Shown here piece by piece: positions 31,210 to 39,695 of a DNA stretch of 64,000 nt. A program made the translations under genes and the position numbers. Positions within the stretch are counted from its first letter, which is position 1; every line of letters starts with the position of its first letter. Where the stretch lies: the NCBI GenBank assembly GCA_046328715.1, contig JAXLWB010000024.1, forward strand, positions 81,132 to 145,131, written 5' to 3'. A model generated the notes under the pieces. The model was not told the DNA's origin. It searched no databases and saw only the letters and a program-made list of their open reading frames with translations. The stretch is from JAXLWB01 sp046328715. Its GTDB lineage: Bacteria > Chloroflexota > Anaerolineae > Caldilineales > Caldilineaceae.

Positions 31210-31343
31210 CAACCCCTCCCTAGCCCTCCCCAAAACAGGGAAGGAACAGTGGTAGGACATGTTCAGTTGCTTCTTTGTCAATCAATCTGAATCGGCCCCT
31301 TCACGGTCCCCTCCCTTACCAGGGGAGGCTAGGGTGGGGTTGC
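31210..31343. repeat. G/C-rich inverted-repeat element, copy A
   Basis: The ends AACCCCTCCCTAGCCCTCCC (31211-31230) and GGGGAGGCTAGGGTGGGGTT (31322-31341) are near complements. An inner pair (GGGAAGGAACAGT with CACGGTCCCCTCCCTT) extends the fold. Length and the right half match copy B at 50062-50196 closely, while the middle differs. It lies inside the hut operon, between hutU and hutH. Confidence 0.75.
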
Positions 31344-31365
31344 ATCTTTGACCTCTCACACATCT

Positions 31366-32952
31366 ATGTATATGCCGAATTCTACTATCGTTCTCGATGG
31401 ACAATCACTGACAATTGATCAGGTCACGGCTGTTGCCTTTGGTCAAGCTGGCTCGCCCAAGGTCGAACTGAGCGTCGAAGCCAGCCAACGCGTCACTCGT
31501 GCCGCCGAGGCGGTGCAACAACTGCTGGATCGGGGCGAGATCGCCTATGGCATCACGACTGGCTTTGGTGCCTTCAAAGATCGCATCATTTCGCCCGAAC
31601 AAGTGCAGACCCTACAGCGCAACATCATCCTCAGCCATGCAGTCGGTGCGGGCGATCCGTTTGATATTCCTACTACGCGGGCGATTATGTTGATCCGGGC
31701 TAACACCCTGGCTCGTGGCCACTCTGGTATCCGTCTAGGTACACTCCAAGCGCTGATCGACCTGCTCAATCACGGTGTTCATCCGATCATCCCACAAAAA
31801 GGTTCTCTCGGCGCATCGGGCGATCTGGCCCCGCTAGCGCATATGAGTTTACCCCTAATCGGCGAAGGTGAGGCAGAGTTTGCGGGCAAGATTTTGTCAG
31901 GACAAGAAGCATTGGCGCGGGCTGGGTTGCAGCCTGTAGTCTTAGCTGCTAAAGAAGGCTTGGCGCTCACCAATGGCACAACCGTAATGTGTGCCCTGGG
32001 CGCTCTGGCGGTGCAGCGCAGCGAACGGTTGAGCCAGGTGGCCGATGTGGCTGGCTCGCTCAGTTTGGAAGCCCTGAACGGCACGCCACTGGCCTTTGAT
32101 GATCGCATCCACCAACTTCGTCCCCATCCACGGCAGATTGTCTGTGCCAGTTATCTGCGGCAATTGCTGGCTGGCAGCGAGTTTGTGCGCTATCATGACC
32201 CCAGCAACGTGCAAGACGCCTATACGTTGCGCTGTATCCCACAGGTGCATGGTGCCGTGCGTGACGCCATCGCCTATGCCCGTTGGGTGGTGGATATCGA
32301 ACTCAACGCTGTCACCGACAACCCGCTGATCTTCATTGACGAGCAGAGTGGCGAGATCGAGGTGATCTCCGGCGGCAACTTTCATGGGGAGCCGCTGGCG
32401 ATTGCGATGGACTACTTGGCGATTGCGCTAACTGAACTGGGCAACATTGCCGAACGGCGCATCATGCGTCTGACCGATGAGGCGAGCAATGCGCATGTGC
32501 TGCCTGCCTTTCTCACCAACGAGGGCGGCCTCAACTCTGGCTTTATGATTACTCAATACACCGCAGCTGCACTCGCCACCGAAAACAAAGTGCTCGCCCA
32601 TCCCGCCAGCGTCGATACGATTCCCACTTCAGCCAACGTCGAGGACCATGTGAGTATGGGCTGTACTGCCGCTTTGAAAGTCGGGCAGATCCTCAATAAT
32701 GTGGAGCATATCCTGGCGATTGAACTATTAGCCGCCGCGCAGGGCATCGATTTTCGCCGCACCGCCATCGGGAGCGCAGCAAAGCTAGGCAAAGGCACAC
32801 AGCCCGTCTACGACCTCATTCGCACTCTGGCTCCCTTTGTTGAAAAAGATCGCTATCTCAATCCGTTGATCCATGCTGTCAAAGCAACGATTGCAGATGG
32901 ACGGTTGGTGAGAGTTGTTGATTCGGTTCTCAACGGAGAAATCTCAAAGTGA
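31366..32952 (+). CDS. hutH: Histidine ammonia-lyase
   Basis: HutH, about 528 residues, removes ammonia from histidine to give urocanate. The self-made MIO cofactor motif is intact in GSLGASGDLAPLAHM (Ala-Ser-Gly), and other family blocks are present: YGITTGFGAFKDR, LARGHSGIRL, QDAYTLRCIPQVHGA, NPLIF and HPASVDTIPTSANVEDHVSM. The frame is open from a TTG at 31348; ATG 31366 or 31372 is more likely. The stop is followed by hutI after two bases. Expression depends either on read-through of the repeat element or on a promoter inside it. Confidence 0.96.
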   Translation: MYMPNSTIVLDGQSLTIDQVTAVAFGQAGSPKVELSVEASQRVTRAAEAVQQLLDRGEIAYGITTGFGAFKDRIISPEQVQTLQRNIILSHAVGAGDPFDIPTTRAIMLIRANTLARGHSGIRLGTLQALIDLLNHGVHPIIPQKGSLGASGDLAPLAHMSLPLIGEGEAEFAGKILSGQEALARAGLQPVVLAAKEGLALTNGTTVMCALGALAVQRSERLSQVADVAGSLSLEALNGTPLAFDDRIHQLRPHPRQIVCASYLRQLLAGSEFVRYHDPSNVQDAYTLRCIPQVHGAVRDAIAYARWVVDIELNAVTDNPLIFIDEQSGEIEVISGGNFHGEPLAIAMDYLAIALTELGNIAERRIMRLTDEASNAHVLPAFLTNEGGLNSGFMITQYTAAALATENKVLAHPASVDTIPTSANVEDHVSMGCTAALKVGQILNNVEHILAIELLAAAQGIDFRRTAIGSAAKLGKGTQPVYDLIRTLAPFVEKDRYLNPLIHAVKATIADGRLVRVVDSVLNGEISK

Positions 32953-32954
32953 TC

Positions 32955-34223
32955 ATGAACGTTGATTTACTGATTCACAGTGCCGCCCAACTTGTGACCT
33001 GCGCCAGTCCCAGCGGACCGAAGCGTGGTGCCGACTTAGCCGATGTCGGGCTGATTGCGGATGGTGCCGTGGCAATTGCCGATGGGCAAATCGTAGCTGT
33101 GGGCAAGACCCCTGGTTTGCTGGCTGACTATTCGGCGACTCGGCGCATCGACGCCAGCGGTAAAGCGGTCTGCCCTGGCTTTGTCGATTGCCACACCCAT
33201 CTCGTCTATGCGGGTGACCGTGTGCATGAGTTTGAGAGGCGCATCGGCGGTGCCAGCTATATGGAAATCATGGCGGCGGGCGGTGGCATTGTGAGCACGA
33301 TGAAAGCAATCAGAGCCGCCTCGCTTGAACAGTTGGTCGCAGCTTCCCAAGCAAGATTGGCGACGATGCTTGCCTTGGGGACAACGACAGCCGAGGTAAA
33401 AACGGGTTATGGGTTGAGTCCAGAGGCTGAACTCAAAATGCTAGCGGCAATCGCCCAGCTTGATCAGGAATCTCCCTGTGACTTAGTGCCAACCTTCCTG
33501 GGTGCCCACACGACCCCGCCCGAATGGAAACATGATGTCGATGGCTATGTCCAACAAGTGATCGAAACCATGTTGTCTCAGGCTGCGACATGGTATTCTC
33601 AGTCGCACTTTGCTGATCGCTCACCTTTCTTTGTTGATGTCTTCTGTGAAGATCATGCCTTTAGCGTGGAGCAAGCGCGCCGCATCTTGAGTGCAGGGCA
33701 GGCGCAAGGTCTGCAAGCAAAGCTGCATGTCGATCAGTTCAACAGCTTAGGTGGCGTGGAAATGGCGTTGGCATTGGAGGCTGTTTCTGTCGATCATCTA
33801 GAGGTGACACAGCCGCAGGATGTGGAGCGCTTGGCCGCAGCGAAGACAATCGCCGTTGTGCTGCCCGCGGTGAACTTTAATCTGGGCTTGACTCAATTTG
33901 CCCCTGCTCGCGCTTTGATAGACCAGGGTGCCGCTGTCGCACTGGCGACTGACATGAATCCTGGCTCAGCTCCTTGTCTTTCGCTGCCGTTGGTGATGGC
34001 GATTGCCTGTCGCTATCAACGATTGCTGCCTGCGGAAGCGCTCAACGCTTGTACCATCAACGCTGCCCACGCATTGGGCTTAGGTGAGCGGATCGGCTCG
34101 ATTGAAGTGGGAAAACAGGCCGACCTGCTGATCTTGAACACGACAGACTACCGTCATCTTGCCTATCAGTTGGGTGGAAATTTGGTGGAAAAGGTTATCA
34201 AGCGAGGGGTAAGCTGCTTATAG
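32955..34223 (+). CDS. hutI: Imidazolonepropionase
   Basis: HutI, about 422 residues, is an amidohydrolase that opens 4-imidazolone-5-propionate to N-formimino-L-glutamate. Metal-binding HTH is in FVDCHTHLVYAGDR. Other conserved parts are YMEIMAAGGGIVSTMKA, EVKTGYGLSPEAELKML, FLGAHTTPPEW, DVFCEDHAFSVEQAR, LHVDQFN, and ATDMNPGSAPCLSLPLVMAIA. GTG 32949 overlaps the hutH stop, but ATG 32955 is the usual start. No gene for the next step (hutG, hutF or a formiminotransferase) is in the window, so that activity must be encoded elsewhere. Confidence 0.95.
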   Translation: MNVDLLIHSAAQLVTCASPSGPKRGADLADVGLIADGAVAIADGQIVAVGKTPGLLADYSATRRIDASGKAVCPGFVDCHTHLVYAGDRVHEFERRIGGASYMEIMAAGGGIVSTMKAIRAASLEQLVAASQARLATMLALGTTTAEVKTGYGLSPEAELKMLAAIAQLDQESPCDLVPTFLGAHTTPPEWKHDVDGYVQQVIETMLSQAATWYSQSHFADRSPFFVDVFCEDHAFSVEQARRILSAGQAQGLQAKLHVDQFNSLGGVEMALALEAVSVDHLEVTQPQDVERLAAAKTIAVVLPAVNFNLGLTQFAPARALIDQGAAVALATDMNPGSAPCLSLPLVMAIACRYQRLLPAEALNACTINAAHALGLGERIGSIEVGKQADLLILNTTDYRHLAYQLGGNLVEKVIKRGVSCL

Positions 34224-34244
34224 AAAGTTTTGATGAGATGGTTC

Positions 34245-34308
34245 ACAATTAGGTTTACACTTTTGCCAAATTCTCGCCATAATTGTGAAAAAGTGTAAAC
34301 CTAATTGT
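34245..34308. terminator. Perfect 20-bp hairpin after hutI
   Basis: ACAATTAGGTTTACACTTTT (34245-34264) pairs perfectly with 34289-34308. The loop contains AATTGTGAA (34281-34289), which can pair instead with TTCACAATT (34242-34250), so two alternative folds exist. It lies 21 bases after hutI in a convergent region. Confidence 0.65.
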
Positions 34309-34368
34309 TCGGGTAAAATGAGTCAGCTCTACAATAAGGATCTTATTTAGTACGTTGTAGCACTATAG

Positions 34369-34420
34369 CGGCACGGCGCAGAAAGTTGTAGATATAACAA
34401 AAATCGGGTGCGCCGTGCCG
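34369..34420. terminator. Second hairpin in the hutI-hsmA convergent region
   Basis: CGGCACGGCGCA (34369-34380) pairs perfectly with TGCGCCGTGCCG (34409-34420), with a 28-base loop. On the plus strand AAGTTTTAA follows a few bases later. With 34245-34308 it makes up most of the structure seen in the 278-base gap. Confidence 0.55.
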
Positions 34421-34501
34421 GTCAAGTTTTAACCCCTGAACAATTTCTATGACACTTGCAACTGTATCGAAATAAGCAGTACAACCCTGTACCAGAATCT
34501 T

Positions 34502-34879
34502 CTAAATCATTCCACTATTGAGTGCGGCTCCTGTTATAAACGGAATCAACCAGAAAACCCATACGGTTGTGCTAAAACGATGAAAGCTCTTCAAGGCAGT
34601 AGAATCGCCGCGTAGAATGGTCACCGCCGCCCACACCGCATGGATCCCCATGATCAACAGGGCAGCCAGGCCAGTCATACTGTGCAGACCGAAGCGCATT
34701 CCGCCTCCAGCTAGTTGGCGCATATATTCGGTGCCAACCGTATCAAAAACCAACCCGCCAAAGAAAAAGAAGAGCTGCCAGGCACTTAGTTGGCGACTAA
34801 GGCGTTCGCTCCAAACTCCAATCGTGTATAGCAAGAGCGCCATTGTAATGGTAATGATAGCTAACGTTAACATAGACAT
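34502..34879 (-). CDS. HsmA/TIGR03987-type four-helix membrane protein
   Basis: A 125-residue protein with four transmembrane helices (LTLAIITITMALLLYTIGVW, AWQLFFFFGGLVFDTVGTEY, GLAALLIMGIHAVWAAVTIL, TTVWVFWLIPFITGAAL). The motif set YTIGVWSER, GLVFDTVGT, LHSMTGL, HAVWA and FHRFSTTVW fits the TIGR03987/HsmA family as I know it. The role is not established. The start ATG 34879 has AGGAG about eight bases upstream. It is read leftward on its own; the gap to the histidine kinase (34880-35147) shows no further gene. Confidence 0.65.
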   Translation of the reverse strand: MSMLTLAIITITMALLLYTIGVWSERLSRQLSAWQLFFFFGGLVFDTVGTEYMRQLAGGGMRFGLHSMTGLAALLIMGIHAVWAAVTILRGDSTALKSFHRFSTTVWVFWLIPFITGAALNSGMI

Positions 34880-35147
34880 AAGATTTTCTCCTGTTTTGAA
34901 AACCCAATCGTAGCTGCAAGAATCATGAATTCATGGCATTGCCGAGTACAACTGGACTTATTGTGATTCGCAAACTGCAATCTTTAGAACAAATCCTATG
35001 GTAGCGTTGCCCTGTGGCGATTACGGGAAGGTTATGTGAAGATTTGATGACAAATTGGAGATCCTACTGCGAGGAGTTCGTGTTTACCCAGTTCGGCAAC
35101 TACAAGCATGTCTCTACGGTTTGCGAGCATGCCTAAATATTCGGGTT

Positions 35148-36164
35148 CTAAACGTTCGGCTGTCGTGGCAGGGTAAAGCTGAAGGTAGACCCTTGACCAA
35201 GTCCGTCGCTCTCTGCCCAAATGTGCCCGCCATGTGCCTGTACCAGATATTGGGCAATGGTCAAACCAATCCCATTACCGCCGCTCTGGCGCGAGCGCGA
35301 CTTATCCACCCGGTAAAAACGTTCAAAGACCAATGTGAGCTGCTCTGGTTCCAGTCCAATGCCAGTGTCGATCACTTGTGTCGTCACCCATTCATGGTCA
35401 GCCCGCACACGGATGGTGACTGTTCCATGGGCTGGCGTGTATTGCAGCGCATTGCCTAGCAAGTTGATCAGCACCTGTGTAATGCGATCCTCGTCCAACC
35501 AAAGCTGTGGCAATGGGGACTGAAGATCTGTGTGCAGCGTAACCTCTTTATCATCGTATTGATTGTGCAAGCGATCACAGACGCTTTGCACTAGATTGGC
35601 AAAATCAGTCTGTTCTTTTTTGAGGATGATTTGTCCGCTCTCGGCGCGCGAGAGTTCTTCCAATTGTTGCACAATCCGTTGCAGGCGATTGACTTCGCGA
35701 TGGATGTTAAAAAAGGTAGCAGTCTCTGCGGGCAGCACGCCATCAATCAGCCCTTCGCTGGTCGCTTTGATAGCGCTGAGCGGGGTGCGCAATTCGTGGG
35801 CAACGACGCCAATCAATTCGATCCGGCGCTGCTCGCTTGATTCGATTCGCTCGACCATGCGGTTAAAGGTCTGCGCTAATTCGTTTAGTTCAACACTTAC
35901 AAAGGCGGGTAACCGCTCGTGATAGTTGCCGTCGGCAATATGCAGACTCATCGTCTGAATCTCTTTGATCGGTTGAATAACCTGTTGGCGCACAACCAAC
36001 AGACTGGCACCAACGATCACAATAAAAACAAGATAGCGCACAAAATTAGCGGCGGGTGAACCAGCAATGGTACGCAGAATCACTAGTTCCATTCCAATGA
36101 TGAACAAATAGGAAAAAAGGGTGAGCCATTCAATCCGGCGATGCAGGGTCCATAAATAATTCAT
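35148..36164 (-). CDS. Membrane sensor histidine kinase
   Basis: A 338-residue kinase with two N-terminal transmembrane helices (about 14-32 and 40-58) and almost no exterior loop, so it probably senses within the membrane or through a partner. A HAMP linker (about 58-112) leads to the dimerisation/phosphoacceptor domain with H123 in GVVAHELRTPLSAI. The ATPase domain has the N box (LINLLGNALQYTPA), G1 (VIDTGIGLEP), the F region (FERFYRVDKSRSRQSG) and G2 (GNGIGLTIAQYLVQAHGG). It overlaps the upstream response regulator gene by four bases, so the two are a cognate pair. Confidence 0.93.
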   Translation of the reverse strand: MNYLWTLHRRIEWLTLFSYLFIIGMELVILRTIAGSPAANFVRYLVFIVIVGASLLVVRQQVIQPIKEIQTMSLHIADGNYHERLPAFVSVELNELAQTFNRMVERIESSEQRRIELIGVVAHELRTPLSAIKATSEGLIDGVLPAETATFFNIHREVNRLQRIVQQLEELSRAESGQIILKKEQTDFANLVQSVCDRLHNQYDDKEVTLHTDLQSPLPQLWLDEDRITQVLINLLGNALQYTPAHGTVTIRVRADHEWVTTQVIDTGIGLEPEQLTLVFERFYRVDKSRSRQSGGNGIGLTIAQYLVQAHGGHIWAESDGLGQGSTFSFTLPRQPNV

Positions 36165-36862
36165 ACAGCTTCTCCGTCAAAACGATAGCCAACGCTACGT
36201 ACAGTAACAACATAGGCTGGCTGGGTCGGATCATCTTCGATTTTGTGGCGCAAACGACGGATATGTACATCAATGACTCGGTCATCGCCGTAATAGTCAT
36301 AACCCCAAACCTGCTCGATCAACTGTTCACGGCTCAATACTCGCCCAGCATGGCGAGCTAGTGCGGCTAACAGGGAATATTCACTCGGTGTCAATTCGAC
36401 CGTTTGATCATCCTTCCACACCTGGCGCGCCGCTGTGTCAATGCGCAGACGGCGCGTGCCTAACGAGGCTTCACCCACAGTTGTCGAACGGCTGCGGCGC
36501 AAAATCGCCTGCACGCGTGCTACCAGTTCACGTGGGCTAAATGGCTTGGTGAGATAATCATCGGCACCCAACGTCAACCCCACCACTTTGTCAACTTCAT
36601 CGGCTTTGGCTGTCAGCAGCAATACGTAGACTACTGATTCTAGCCGCAATTGGCGAAGTACCTCCAACCCACTCAGTGCCGGCAGCATGATATCAAGGAT
36701 CAACAGATGAGGTTGAAAACTGCGCGCCATCTTTAGTGCAGTTACGCCATCGTGGGCAAGCTGTACCTGATAGCCCTCCTGTTGTAGATAGGCCTGAATG
36801 GTCTTGCACAGCGTTTCTTCATCATCAACCACCAGAATTTTGGCACTTTGTAAATTTTCCAT
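36161..36862 (-). CDS. OmpR/PhoB-family response regulator
   Basis: A 233-residue transcription factor. The receiver domain has the acidic pair D13-D14, phosphoacceptor D57 in LLILDIMLPALSGL, and the switch Lys in DDYLTKPFSPRE. A winged-helix DNA-binding domain at about 130-230 shows VELTPSEYSLLAALARHAG, LIEQVWGYDYYGDDRVIDVH and VRSVGYRFDGE. It is phosphorylated by the kinase encoded just downstream (four-base overlap). The target genes are unknown. A small transposon-like element lies about 46 bases upstream of its start and could affect its promoter. Confidence 0.95.
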   Translation of the reverse strand: MENLQSAKILVVDDEETLCKTIQAYLQQEGYQVQLAHDGVTALKMARSFQPHLLILDIMLPALSGLEVLRQLRLESVVYVLLLTAKADEVDKVVGLTLGADDYLTKPFSPRELVARVQAILRRSRSTTVGEASLGTRRLRIDTAARQVWKDDQTVELTPSEYSLLAALARHAGRVLSREQLIEQVWGYDYYGDDRVIDVHIRRLRHKIEDDPTQPAYVVTVRSVGYRFDGEAV

Positions 36863-36908
36863 TGCAATCTCATATTGTCTTACGAGTGGAGAATTACGAA
36901 GAAAATTT

Positions 36909-36997
36909 GTAACTAAGGCTTAGGTGCGTCGCACTGTTTAAACGAGGTTTGTATGACAAAATAGCGTGAAGACAGTGCGACGCACCTGAATAGTCAC
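36909..36997. mobile_element. 89-bp MITE-like element, copy 1
   Basis: Begins GTAACTA and ends TAGTCAC, with near-perfect palindromic inner arms AGGTGCGTCGCACTGT (36922-36937) and ACAGTGCGACGCACCT (36972-36987). Flanks are GAAAATTT (36901-36908) and GAAAGTTT (36998-37005), 7 of 8 identical, as expected of a target duplication. The same length and ends recur at 56219-56307. It has no coding capacity. Confidence 0.65.
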
Positions 36998-37007
36998 GAA
37001 AGTTTAC

Positions 37008-37505
37008 TCAACAATCGAACAAAAAGTCTGAAGAAAGCGCACCAATGAACGATTTTCCTGTCTTTGGATCGCGATACTGACGCATCCGGTACGCGCCAAT
37101 ACGAAAGCCGATTGCCTCCCAGAAAGCCAGCGCCTGTGGATTGTCACGCCGCACAGACAGCTCGACTTGGGTAATGTTGCGCAGGTCGAGTCGCTCATAG
37201 AGGGCTGCTACCATCGCTCTGCCGTAGCCTCTGCGCCGTGATTGAGGAAAGACATAGAAATCCTCAATCACGGCGCTCTGTTTGGCATCATCTACCGCAA
37301 CGGCCAGCAAGCCAACCTGCTTAGTTCCCTCCAAAGCAACGTAAAGTTCGAACCCACCTTCCACAAACCGCTCTTGAAAGTAGCGATTACGGCTGGCTAC
37401 ATCCTTGATCACATCGGCGTGCGGCATCAACTCCTGCCAGTAGGCTTCGAGATGAATACGGAACTGGGGCAACTCCTCTTGCGCAATTGTCTTGAGAGTC
37501 AACAT
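37008..37505 (-). CDS. GNAT-family N-acetyltransferase
   Basis: A 165-residue single-domain GNAT. The acetyl-CoA loop is FPQSRRRGYGRAMVAALYER, preceded by strand IEDFYVF and followed by ITQVELSVRRDNPQALAFWE and AIGFRIGAYRMR, all typical of motifs A and B. The substrate is unknown. It is the last gene of a leftward group with a DegT aminotransferase (19 bases upstream) and a sugar ABC importer. That suggests, without proving, that it acetylates an amino sugar made by the neighbour. The start at 37505 gives a normal-length domain. Confidence 0.85.
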   Translation of the reverse strand: MLTLKTIAQEELPQFRIHLEAYWQELMPHADVIKDVASRNRYFQERFVEGGFELYVALEGTKQVGLLAVAVDDAKQSAVIEDFYVFPQSRRRGYGRAMVAALYERLDLRNITQVELSVRRDNPQALAFWEAIGFRIGAYRMRQYRDPKTGKSFIGALSSDFLFDC

Positions 37506-37524
37506 GGAGTTTATGCATTGGCAG

Positions 37525-38745
37525 TTAACTCACCTGCGTGGCCTGGACTTTCTTCAATGCATTGACCACATCATCGACGCCCTGTTTGCCAGCACGGAAG
37601 ACCGATTCGCCCAGCCAAACTGCTTCATGTTGCGCTAATCGTTCGGCGGTGTTGAAGTACATCTCCTGCATACGAAAGCGTTCGGGGAAGGCACTGGGCA
37701 CGGGCAATTTGGACAGTTGGGGTTGGAAGAGATCGTAGCGGTTCATGGGAGGGTAGCCGGTGTGGCAACGAACGCCCTCGGCGCGCAGTGCCTCGCAGAT
37801 TACTCCATGTTCGGCCCCAAACTGTTCCGGATCGATAGCAAAAATGTAGCAGTAGACCGAACGTGCCGTGATCCGTGGATCGAGGCGCATCACACGCACG
37901 CCAGGAATCTCACTCAGCGCCTCGTCCATGTAGGATGCCATCTCCTCACGCTCTTTGAACTGGTCGGGAAAGCGCTCCAACGCCACAATGCCCAACGCCG
38001 CCTGAATCTCCGTCATACGGAAGTTGGCACCATAGGTGATATTCTCCTCATTGGCATCCTTGGCACGCCCACAGTCGATGATACTCGAAGCCCGCTCTGC
38101 AAATTCTGGTGTACGACAGATCAGCACGCCACCTTCGCCCGATGTCAGGGTCTTGGAAGATTGCAGGCTGAACGAGCCGAAGTGACCGATCGTGCCTGCG
38201 CCCTTTCCTCGCCAATGGGCACCGTGGGCATGGGCGCAATCCTCAATCACGATCAAATTGTGCCGTTCAGCAATCTCCATGATTGCATCCATGTCGGCCA
38301 TATGTGCGGCCAGATGGACAACAATGATCGCCTTAGTAGCAGGTGTAATCGCCGCCTCAACCGCTTTGGGGTCGATGCAGCAAGTGTTGGGATCCACATC
38401 GACGATCACGGGGATGCAGCCAACCGAAACGGGGGCTGTGGCCGTGGCTGCAAAGGTGTAGGCGGGAACAATAACCTCATCGCCCCAGCCCAAGTTGGCA
38501 GCACGTAGCGCCACCTCGATCGTGATCGTGCCATTCATCATTGGCACGGCGTAGCCGCCACTTTGCAGTTCGGCAAAGCGTCGAGCAAATTCCTGTGTGG
38601 TCGGCCCAGGATAGGGATGTCCTCCCCACCGTCCCGACTGGATCACATCTGTCACAGCGTCAATATCCCGCTGATCGTGTATGGGCCAGGCAGGCCACGG
38701 TTCGGTACGAACAGGTTCACCGCCATGGTACGCGAGTTTTGACAT
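37525..38745 (-). CDS. DegT/DnrJ/EryC1/StrS-family PLP aminotransferase
   Basis: A 406-residue PLP enzyme of the sugar-aminotransferase type. The N-terminal motif SGRWGGHPYPGPTTQEFARR, the DVDPNTCCIDP block, the metal-like VIEDCAHAHGAHWRGK segment and the PLP-binding Lys, about residue 198, in LQSSKTLTSGEGG all fit the family. Such enzymes transfer an amino group to a keto-sugar, or in some lineages to keto-inositol or amino-cyclitol precursors. ATG 38745 is chosen over the 511-codon frame because it has AGGAAC upstream and gives the family length. It follows the ABC importer permeases by 26 bases and is probably co-transcribed. Confidence 0.9.
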   Translation of the reverse strand: MSKLAYHGGEPVRTEPWPAWPIHDQRDIDAVTDVIQSGRWGGHPYPGPTTQEFARRFAELQSGGYAVPMMNGTITIEVALRAANLGWGDEVIVPAYTFAATATAPVSVGCIPVIVDVDPNTCCIDPKAVEAAITPATKAIIVVHLAAHMADMDAIMEIAERHNLIVIEDCAHAHGAHWRGKGAGTIGHFGSFSLQSSKTLTSGEGGVLICRTPEFAERASSIIDCGRAKDANEENITYGANFRMTEIQAALGIVALERFPDQFKEREEMASYMDEALSEIPGVRVMRLDPRITARSVYCYIFAIDPEQFGAEHGVICEALRAEGVRCHTGYPPMNRYDLFQPQLSKLPVPSAFPERFRMQEMYFNTAERLAQHEAVWLGESVFRAGKQGVDDVVNALKKVQATQVS

Positions 38746-38771
38746 AAATAGTTCCTTTTTTGATGTAAAAA

Positions 38772-39695
38772 TTACCCCTTCACACCTGTTAACACGGCTC
38801 CCTCGACAAAGAAGCGTTGCGAAACGAAGAAGATCAGCACAGGTGGAATGATGGAGACGATGGTTGCCGCCATCAGGTAGTTCCAGTGCATATTGTTGCC
38901 GATCGTGCTCATGTAGAGACGCAGACCGACGGGAATAGTGAACTTTTCGATGGTGGTGAGGTAAATCAGCGGCGCTTGGAAATTGCTCCAATTGGCGAAG
39001 AAGGCAAAGACGGCAACACTGGCGAGGGCCGGTTTGGCTAAGGGCATGAGGATGCGCCAATAGACGCTCAGGTAGTTAGCTCCATCGATCTTGGCCGCAT
39101 CATCCAGTTCCGTGGGCAGGGTCATGAAGAACTGACGCAGCAGAAAGATGTAAAACGCGCTACCACCCAACCAACTTGGAATGATCAGCGGCGCATAGGT
39201 GTCAAGCCAGCCTAACGAGCGGAAGATTAAGTAGACGGGTACCAACGTTACCTCGCCGGGCAACATTAGGGTGCTGAGTAAAATTGCAAACAGGATATCC
39301 TTGCCCGGCGCACGCAGACGTGCAAAGGCATAGGCGACCAAGGATGCTGTAATAGTCGCACCCATCACGCATAGAGATGTCACTTGGACGCTGTTCCAAA
39401 AGTAGCGAAAGAAGGGCTGAAAGGTGAGTGCTGCTGGGTAGTTGCTCCAAACAAAGGGTTGCGGAATCCATTGTAAGGGCAGCAAAAAGACATCGCCATC
39501 CTCCTTGAGCGACGTCGAGAGCATCCACAAGATTGGAATCATCAACAGAAAAGCGCCCAACGTTACAACCGCTGTACTCAACCAGAGACTCAGTCGCTGC
39601 TGGACACTCTTGCGTTGAAACAATGCAGGACGTTCTAATACTGATGTTCGTTTTGGCTGGCTGATGGCCTGCTCACTTGTCATTTGGTTGCTCAC
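38772..39695 (-). CDS. Carbohydrate ABC transporter permease, MalG type
   Basis: A 307-residue inner-membrane permease with six transmembrane helices. The EAA loop, LPTELDDAAKIDGANYLSVY followed by WRILMPLAKPALASVAVF, contacts the ATPase. The start overlaps the end of the MalF-type gene by four bases. Together with that permease it should form the channel of a CUT1-family sugar importer. No ATPase gene lies in this cluster, so a shared MsmX/UgpC-type ATPase encoded elsewhere is likely. Confidence 0.93.
   Translation of the reverse strand: MSNQMTSEQAISQPKRTSVLERPALFQRKSVQQRLSLWLSTAVVTLGAFLLMIPILWMLSTSLKEDGDVFLLPLQWIPQPFVWSNYPAALTFQPFFRYFWNSVQVTSLCVMGATITASLVAYAFARLRAPGKDILFAILLSTLMLPGEVTLVPVYLIFRSLGWLDTYAPLIIPSWLGGSAFYIFLLRQFFMTLPTELDDAAKIDGANYLSVYWRILMPLAKPALASVAVFAFFANWSNFQAPLIYLTTIEKFTIPVGLRLYMSTIGNNMHWNYLMAATIVSIIPPVLIFFVSQRFFVEGAVLTGVKG

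Noticed and set aside
30433..31281. Antisense open frame opposite hutU (282 codons)
   Set aside because: hutU is certain on the other strand, and the antisense protein shows no domain.
35032..35220. Small leftward frame downstream of the histidine kinase
   Set aside because: Overlaps the kinase in another frame, has no start signals and resembles nothing.
37717..38508. Open frame of 263 codons opposite the DegT aminotransferase
   Set aside because: Fully antisense to a well-supported enzyme gene; Cys/His-rich composition typical of shadow frames.
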